This document shows, in pieces, positions 1-3,601 of a DNA stretch of 6,394 nucleotides (positions are counted from its first letter, which is position 1; every line of letters begins with the position of its first letter). This DNA comes from Brucellaceae bacterium (lineage in GTDB: Bacteria; Pseudomonadota; Alphaproteobacteria; Rhizobiales; Rhizobiaceae). The stretch is from NCBI GenBank assembly GCA_031253705.1, contig JAIRVW010000349.1:1-6394 (forward strand). The letters run 5' to 3'. Both the position numbers and the translations under genes were made by a program. The notes beneath the pieces are model-generated. The model was not told where the DNA came from. It saw nothing but the letters and a program-made list of their open reading frames with translations, and made no database searches.

Positions 1-243
1 GGTTGGCCTTGCGATAGAAAACACATCAGCCAAATCACTGATAGAGTATTCGCCGGTATCGTGCATTCGGCGGAGTTCCTTCTGCTGACGATCTGACAGC
101 TTCGGCTTTTTACCGCGCAATTTGCCCTTGGCACGCGTAACCGCCATACCTTCCCGGGTGCGCATACGGATCATGAACGCCTGCGCCGTAAGATCCTGTT
201 TGTCGGTTGAGCACCGCGCATAGCCAATGAGTGTGTTTGTCGT
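1..243 (-). pseudogene. Serine recombinase (resolvase) remnant, internally deleted, cut by left window edge
   Basis: The - strand reads an uninterrupted frame of 81 codons from 243 to the window edge. It opens with the start of a resolvase catalytic domain, LIGYARCSTDKQDLTAQ (residues 5-21), which includes the nucleophile serine in the C-S-T-D-K segment. Within two or three residues (about 172-183) it jumps to the end of the long E-helix, IRMRTREGM (residues 25-33), then to AKGKLRGKKPKLS and the beginning of the helix-turn-helix region, which continues off the left edge. Family members have roughly 95 more residues between these blocks, including the D-R-L-x-R active-site arginines, so the product cannot be a working recombinase. 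The codon where family members have their initiator ATG reads ACG (243-241), and I see no alternative in-frame ATG, GTG or TTG with a ribosome site upstream. The deletion is in frame. The function was presumably DNA resolution or inversion for a mobile element; the remnant is most likely inert. Confidence 0.8.
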
Positions 244-454
244 GCGGAATTTTGTAACGTATATGGGGTCTTCATTGCAAATAAAATCGTACCATTTTAA
301 TAAGACTAACGGCTTTGCGAGGAAGTCTGGTTTTCAGCCTCTGAAACTGGGGCAGAAAAAACGTCCTTTGAACGATCCCCTTACGGACAGATGAGGTGGC
401 ACAGGAAAGCGCACAAAGCCACAGCATATTCCACAGCTTAGGAGAGAGGTTGCT
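244..454. other. Gap between two divergent resolvase remnants
   Basis: No gene is supported here. The stretch lies between the 5' ends of two divergently oriented resolvase remnants, which is where Tn3-type elements carry res recombination sites and the promoters of tnpR. I could not identify convincing res subsites. Visible small structures are a 6-bp inverted repeat with a 3-nt loop (TTTCAG at 332-337, CTGAAA at 341-346), two copies of CCACAGC spaced 12 bp apart (419-425, 431-437), and a GGGGTC at 265-270 resembling the outer end of a Tn3-family terminal repeat. A 76-codon open frame on the - strand crosses the region but has no recognisable family and overlaps the second resolvase remnant. 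Confidence 0.4.
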
Positions 455-698
455 TTGATTCGTGTCTCCACAACAGGACAGACCACCGAAAACCAGCTTC
501 ATGAAATTAAGGCGGCAGGTTTTTAAGTCGAGCCGCGTCGGATCGTTACCGAGACTATTTCCGGTAACACTAACACTGCAATTGCGCGACGCTGTGGCTT
601 TATGAAGTTCATGAAAAATTAGTATCAGGAGGCATTCTGACCGTCACTAAGCTTGACCGGCTTGGCTGTGATGCCATTGAGTAAGTACGACAGTTAAA
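455..698 (+). pseudogene. N-terminal part of a second serine recombinase, broken by stops and frameshifts
   Basis: This is the catalytic N-terminus of a Tn3-type resolvase in three frames. From 455 it reads LIRVSTTGQTTENQLHEIK (catalytic serine in R-V-S-T), then A-A-G-F followed by an in-frame TAA at 524-526, then VEPRRIVTETISGN. Near 600 the frame shifts, and VHEKLVSGGILTVTKLDRLG continues the fold. A second stop (TAA, 682-684) follows D-A-I-E. After V-R-Q-L-K the frame shifts again at the run of four A (696-699), consistent with loss of one A, and joins the open frame starting at 699. The first residues of the family (M-L-I-G-Y-A) are not preserved. With two stops and two shifts this cannot give a full product. 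It is a decayed mobile-element gene. Confidence 0.82.
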
Positions 699-1145
699 AT
701 GCTGGCTGAACTTGGTATGCGGGTCTATTGCCTTGCTCTTGGTGGCACCAATCTGACCAGCTCGCTAGTACCTTTGTTGGGTTGGACCCCACATTTGATC
801 CAGACGATAGGGGCGCTAGAGGAGAGGGGCGTCGGCTTCCGCTCGCTGACGGAAGCTATCGATACTACCACGTCCGGCGGGCGGCTCATATTCCATGTGT
901 TCGGGGCATTGGGCCAATTCGAGCGCGACCTGATCCGTGATCGCACAAAAGCCGGGTTGACTGCTGCCGCCGCTCGCGGGCGCCAAGGCGGACGCAAACC
1001 AGTTGTCACCTTTGACAAATTGCAGCGGGCGAGGGAGCATATCGCCAACGGGTTAAACGTCAGGGAGGCTGCTACCCGCGTCAAGGTGAGCAAGTCAGCT
1101 CTCTATACCGCACTGCAAAGCGCCAGTGCCGACGATCCCAAATAA
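699..1145 (+). CDS. Resolvase C-terminal region, chimeric and lacking the catalytic serine
   Basis: This open frame of 148 codons is the tail of the broken recombinase before it and is probably not an independent gene; no ribosome site precedes the ATG. Residues 1-22 (LAELGMRVYCLALGGTNLTS) continue the first resolvase's catalytic domain. From about residue 23 the sequence matches another resolvase subtype: TPHLIQTIGALEERGVGFRS, then T-E-A-I-D-T-T-T-S-G-G, the E-helix region FHVFGALGQFERDLI (65-79), D-R-T-K-A-G-L, a G-R-K-P linker and a DNA-binding helix-turn-helix near residues 105-139. In that second subtype the block after D-R-L-G-R comes before the stretch already supplied by residues 1-22, so homologous segments occur twice in a row. 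The active-site serine lies in the broken part upstream, so the open frame alone could at most bind DNA. It may be annotated elsewhere as an intact recombinase. Confidence 0.75.
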   Translation: MLAELGMRVYCLALGGTNLTSSLVPLLGWTPHLIQTIGALEERGVGFRSLTEAIDTTTSGGRLIFHVFGALGQFERDLIRDRTKAGLTAAAARGRQGGRKPVVTFDKLQRAREHIANGLNVREAATRVKVSKSALYTALQSASADDPK

Positions 1146-1219
1146 AGCAGAAGCTCCTATGATGAAACGACCCCGCTGCAATCACAGCTCAGTGCTCCAT
1201 TAAATAGTGTAAGAGCAAT

Positions 1220-1474
1220 TCATTTGCGGTGAAATCCGAATGTTTCGATCTTTGGATCTGAAAATGGTTCGCTGCAAGGCTCCGAACTTTGTAAAGTCGT
1301 GACTGCGCCTGCCGATACTCTGACAGCATAGAGGCTATGATCCGGATCAACGCATATCACACCGAAACTGATGTCCAGACTTTCCTGCGTAACACCTAGC
1401 ATTTTCGCCGCTCGTTCAATGCTCGGTTTTGAGTGTGGGCAAAAAACAGTCATAAGTACTTTTGCAGAAGACAT
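1220..1474 (-). CDS. Small protein coupled to the S8 protease; propeptide-like, function unknown
   Basis: An 84-residue protein with no signal peptide and no membrane segment. I do not recognise a named family. The order of elements looks like beta (AKVLMTVF, 4-11), helix (SIERAAKMLG), two strands (S-F-G-V-I-C-V-D and S-L-Y-A-V-R-V), a short helix, then an extended tail ending in PFSDPKIETFG (70-80). That layout recalls the I9 inhibitor/propeptide fold of subtilases; this is inference from pattern only. The tail motif D-P-K-I-E-T recurs in the neighbouring protease (its residues 59-64) at the end of the pro-region. The start is well supported: ATG at 1474, with AGGAGG overlapping the stop codon of the protease 12 nt upstream, so the two genes are almost certainly one translationally coupled operon. 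It has three cysteines (12, 41, 67). Possible roles are a propeptide acting in trans, an inhibitor/immunity protein, or a substrate of the protease. Confidence 0.85.
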   Translation of the reverse strand: MSSAKVLMTVFCPHSKPSIERAAKMLGVTQESLDISFGVICVDPDHSLYAVRVSAGAVTTLQSSEPCSEPFSDPKIETFGFHRK

Positions 1475-1482
1475 ATCACGGC

Positions 1483-1488
1483 CCTCCT
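1483..1488 (-). promoter_or_regulatory. Shine-Dalgarno AGGAGG overlapping the protease stop codon
   Basis: On the - strand the protease ends C-T-C-TAG and the TAG is the beginning of the string TAGGAGGG. The AGGAGG lies 8 nt before the ATG of the small gene. This near-consensus site fixes the start of the 84-residue protein. It also suggests that ribosomes finishing the protease reinitiate on the small gene, giving coupled and possibly excess production of the small protein. Confidence 0.85.
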
Positions 1489-2698
1489 AGAGGTTGTAGT
1501 GCGTGGCGACAGGCACAGGTCGGATAATACCGCCGCCGTAGTCATTATTCCAGTCTATGTCGGAATCAGATCGTGGCTTCGCGCTTGCGACAAACTGCTT
1601 AAATAAATCCTTTGCCGATATTTTGGTCGCTGGCAAACGGGTTCTAATTGCCGCAATACAACCTGCGGCAACGGGGCTGGCTGCAGAGGTACCGCTGTCC
1701 GGTGCTTCTGCTCCAGATACGCCTGAACCATAAAAATGTGTATAGCTTGTCAGATCAGGCTTGTTTTGCCCCATGCCCGATATCGCAGGCCCCTGACTTG
1801 AATAGCCAACTCGTTCATCGTCAATGTCGCAGCCGGCTACTGTGAGAACATCAGGATGCGCATTGGCACCCATAATGCTGCTTTTAACAGCTCCTTCGCA
1901 TCGACCATCCGGGCAGTCAGCGCCGCAGTTTCCAGCGGCAAAGACAATATCTGCACCCGATCTGGCAAGTGTCCCGACCATCAGATTAAACGGGTGATTG
2001 GGATTGTCTGCATAACGTCCGGGATGGCCTTTAGGAAAATCCCAACTGAGATTAAACATACCCCAACTGTTATTGACAACAAGCGCTGTATATTTCCAAT
2101 TTTCGCTTGTGAGGTGATCCCGCAGATATGAAAATGCGACAAGTGCATCACTTAAGAAACCTGCCATAACGCTTCCGCCTTCTGTTTCCGATAACAGAAC
2201 AGGAAAATCAAGAAGCGTACACTCTGGCGCGGTGATCAAAGCATCGAATGCGCACATAGTTCCGTGGCCGATCTCATATTCACCAGGCGTATTTGGGGAT
2301 ACATTATCTGGCGCCCATGAAATGGTTTTATCAAAATTTGGGTTCAACCCTCGTGTTTTGAGATATTCAATATTAACACCACCATCAACAATCGCGACGG
2401 CCACTTTTTTACCGGTGAGGCTTTTACTGTGTAGCGTCTTCACATCAAGTAATTTTGCAACATCATAATGTGTACCATAAGCCTTGCCGGAGCAGCGCGC
2501 TGTGATGGTCTCAATTTTCGGATCTGCGAAAATTTGTGTGCCTTCCGCTATGTTTGGCAGGGTTGCAATATTCTCAGCTTCAATAGTGCCGCGCAGTGCA
2601 AAAACAGAGGCGTTCATAATCGTGGCTGTTTCTGGTGAATTTTGTTCACCACTATGAGCTGCCAGCGGCACCGGCAGAAAAGTAGGATCGAGAAGCAA
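1487..2698 (-). CDS. S8 family (subtilisin-like) serine protease
   Basis: A 403-residue subtilase with all catalytic elements: Asp105 in VAIVDGGV, His145 in IGHGTMCA, oxyanion Asn257 in FAAGNCG, and Ser338 in SGTSAASPVAAG. The catalytic domain begins near residue 75. Residues about 32-64 look like the second half of a subtilase propeptide and end in FADPKIET (57-64), a motif shared with the small protein encoded just downstream. Next to the oxyanion Asn is a cysteine cluster, C258-x3-C262-x4-C267. The start given is TTG, with a weak GAGG 8 nt before it. The frame stays open upstream to a TAG at 2806-2804 but offers no ATG, GTG or TTG there. It includes a hydrophobic stretch (VVLLVGITFCASISL) that could be a vestigial signal or membrane segment. 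Location in the cell is therefore unclear. The protease is divergent from the ASCH gene. It has no accessory domain that points to a substrate. Intact and plausibly active. Confidence 0.93.
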   Translation of the reverse strand: MLLDPTFLPVPLAAHSGEQNSPETATIMNASVFALRGTIEAENIATLPNIAEGTQIFADPKIETITARCSGKAYGTHYDVAKLLDVKTLHSKSLTGKKVAVAIVDGGVNIEYLKTRGLNPNFDKTISWAPDNVSPNTPGEYEIGHGTMCAFDALITAPECTLLDFPVLLSETEGGSVMAGFLSDALVAFSYLRDHLTSENWKYTALVVNNSWGMFNLSWDFPKGHPGRYADNPNHPFNLMVGTLARSGADIVFAAGNCGADCPDGRCEGAVKSSIMGANAHPDVLTVAGCDIDDERVGYSSQGPAISGMGQNKPDLTSYTHFYGSGVSGAEAPDSGTSAASPVAAGCIAAIRTRLPATKISAKDLFKQFVASAKPRSDSDIDWNNDYGGGIIRPVPVATHYNL

Positions 2699-2782
2699 AC
2701 CTGCAGCCTCGATCTGGACAGTCGGATCGATTTTGGGCAGTTTGCTGCTTAAACTGATCGAAGCGCAAAATGTTATTCCAAC

Positions 2783-2788
2783 AAGGAG
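2783..2788 (+). promoter_or_regulatory. Shine-Dalgarno AAGGAG for the ASCH gene, decides an ATT start
   Basis: AAGGAG lies 6 nt before an ATT codon at 2795-2797. The next in-frame ATG is at 2810, 21 nt from this site and too far for good initiation. The spacing and the conserved N-terminal residues after the ATT (K-A-L-S) argue that translation starts, or once started, at 2795. Confidence 0.65.
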
Positions 2789-2794
2789 AACGAC

Positions 2795-3157
2795 ATTAAA
2801 GCCCTATCTATGGTTCGCCCAAGCGGAGGTCGTATTGCCTCAGGTGAAAAAACACTTGAGGTGCGTCGATGGAAACCGGATTTAGCACCTTCTGAGGACT
2901 TGCTGATCGTTGAAAATAGTCGCTTTCTTCATCGTGATGACGATTACGATGAAAATGGTGTTCCAGTAGCAATTGTTAAGGTGAAAGCTGTGCGCTCCTT
3001 TACTCTCACTGACATGCAGGCTGCCTGCGCCTCTTATTTCGAGGACGGCTGGTTTGCGTGGGAACTGATGGATATACGTCCGATCCAGTCAACCGAGCTT
3101 GTTCTTGCAGCGCGTGGTATTTACGAGGTCACTTTTCACTGGACTCATAGCTCCTGA
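2795..3157 (+). CDS. ASCH domain protein with likely ATT start
   Basis: A 120-residue protein made up of a single ASCH domain (PUA-like beta barrel). Numbered from the ATT, the signature G-x-K-x-x-E-x-R appears as GEKTLEVRRW at residues 17-26, preceded by the first strand K-A-L-S-M-V-R-P. Later blocks LLIVENSRFL, VAIVKVKAVRSF and the C-terminal LAARGIYEVTF match the usual layout. ASCH proteins are thought to bind RNA or modified nucleosides; characterised relatives include an E. coli N4-acetylcytidine amidohydrolase (YqfB) and a ribonuclease. The substrate here is unknown. Starting at the ATG at 2810 would remove the first conserved residues, and the ribosome site is placed for 2795 instead. 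It is transcribed divergently from the protease across about 100 bp, and no clear terminator follows. Either ATT is used as a rare start, or a former ATG has mutated and expression is reduced. Confidence 0.85.
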   Translation: MKALSMVRPSGGRIASGEKTLEVRRWKPDLAPSEDLLIVENSRFLHRDDDYDENGVPVAIVKVKAVRSFTLTDMQAACASYFEDGWFAWELMDIRPIQSTELVLAARGIYEVTFHWTHSS

Positions 3158-3204
3158 AATATCCTCTACCTAAATATCATGAGTTCTGCCTCATCCTTGC
3201 TACT

Positions 3205-3408
3205 ATGTATCGTATGAGTGCACCCATGAGGGGCAGGCAAAACGCAGGGATCGGTGCGGCAAAAGCCATGGGGACGTATAAGGGGCGGAAAAAGAGTGTC
3301 GACGACGTTGAAATCCGCAGCAGTTTCATTATTCAAACCACGGCGGCGCAGGGAATTGGCAATACCCCTTACGTAACTCCGAAACAGGTTTTGAATATCC
3401 CTGCCTAA
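3205..3408 (+). pseudogene. Third resolvase remnant: C-terminal fragment only
   Basis: The frame carries RQNAGIGAAKAMGTYKGRKK (about residues 11-30) followed by S-V-D-D-V-E-I-R, the linker between E-helix and helix-turn-helix of another Tn3-type resolvase group (typical family wording R-E-R-Q-x-x-G-I-A-x-A-K-A-x-G-x-Y-K-G-R-K). After it, Q-G-I-G-N-T and T-P-K-Q-V-L-N-I look like the two ends of the DNA-binding helix-turn-helix with several residues missing between them. Nothing upstream in frame resembles the catalytic domain, and the frame continues back without homology to the ASCH stop. At 67 codons it is about one third of a resolvase and should be inactive. It differs clearly from the two remnants at the left end, so it is a separate event and not a copy. 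Confidence 0.75.
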
Positions 3409-3559
3409 TGGAGCCTAGCTTTTTGTTTGTATACCGACAGACCAATAAAATTCTGCAAATTTACAAGTACCATACCCGTTCGGTTTCACTACACTTTATA
3501 CTATGATAAAATTATCATGTTTATGTGACAATCAACTTCTCGCAATTTTTAGAGCTGAC
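3409..3559. other. AT-rich intergenic stretch without a gene
   Basis: About 150 bp between the resolvase fragment and the receptor terminator. No coding frame is convincing. It holds one strong short palindrome (3503-3518) and a weak 5-bp inverted repeat (AAATT at 3448-3452, AATTT at 3458-3462). Neither flanking frame starts here: the fragment on the left ends here and the receptor on the right converges on it. Confidence 0.4.
3503..3518. promoter_or_regulatory. Palindrome ATGATAA-AA-TTATCAT, possible operator
   Basis: A 7-bp perfect inverted repeat with a 2-nt centre, ATGATAAAATTATCAT, in AT-rich DNA just after a TATACT (3497-3502). It resembles iron-type repressor sites in base composition (Fur or RirA-like dyads), but the spacing is not a clean match to a consensus I can cite. 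No gene begins downstream on either strand within the window, so a regulatory role is uncertain. It could be left over from a lost promoter. Confidence 0.35.
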
Positions 3560-3595
3560 AAAAAATCTGCGCCCTGTTTATAGGAGCGCAGATTT
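3560..3595 (-). terminator. Rho-independent terminator of the TonB-dependent receptor gene
   Basis: A perfect 10-bp stem (AAATCTGCGC at 3563-3572, GCGCAGATTT at 3586-3595) with a 13-nt loop. On the - strand it is followed by a run of six T (complement of 3560-3565). It begins 6 nt after the receptor stop codon, the classic position for transcription end. The + strand lacks a T run after the stem, so termination is expected only for the receptor transcript. Confidence 0.92.
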
Positions 3596-3601
3596 GAATC
3601 C

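Noticed and set aside
419..437. Two CCACAGC copies 12 bp apart, considered as res or iteron subsites
   Set aside because: Only two copies and no dyad arrangement or crossover core; not enough to call a recombination or replication site.
322..500. Imperfect inverted repeat, GAAGTCTGGTTTTC at 322-335 and GAAAACCAGCTTC at 488-500
   Set aside because: The right copy is part of conserved resolvase codons (E-N-Q-L), the left copy has no matching context, and one base is inserted, so chance is likely.
272..502. 76-codon open frame on the - strand between and over the resolvase remnants
   Set aside because: No recognisable family and no clear ribosome site. Its start overlaps the well-supported resolvase segment on the other strand.
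725..1093. 122-codon open frame on the - strand
   Set aside because: Antisense to the resolvase C-terminal region, whose conserved motifs are on the + strand.
1648..2468. Open frames on the + strand opposite the S8 protease
   Set aside because: The protease has a complete catalytic motif set on the - strand; these are shadow frames.
2635..2651. Short hairpin GGTGAA-N5-TTCACC inside the protease gene
   Set aside because: A 6-bp stem within coding sequence with no T run or known regulatory setting; expected by chance.
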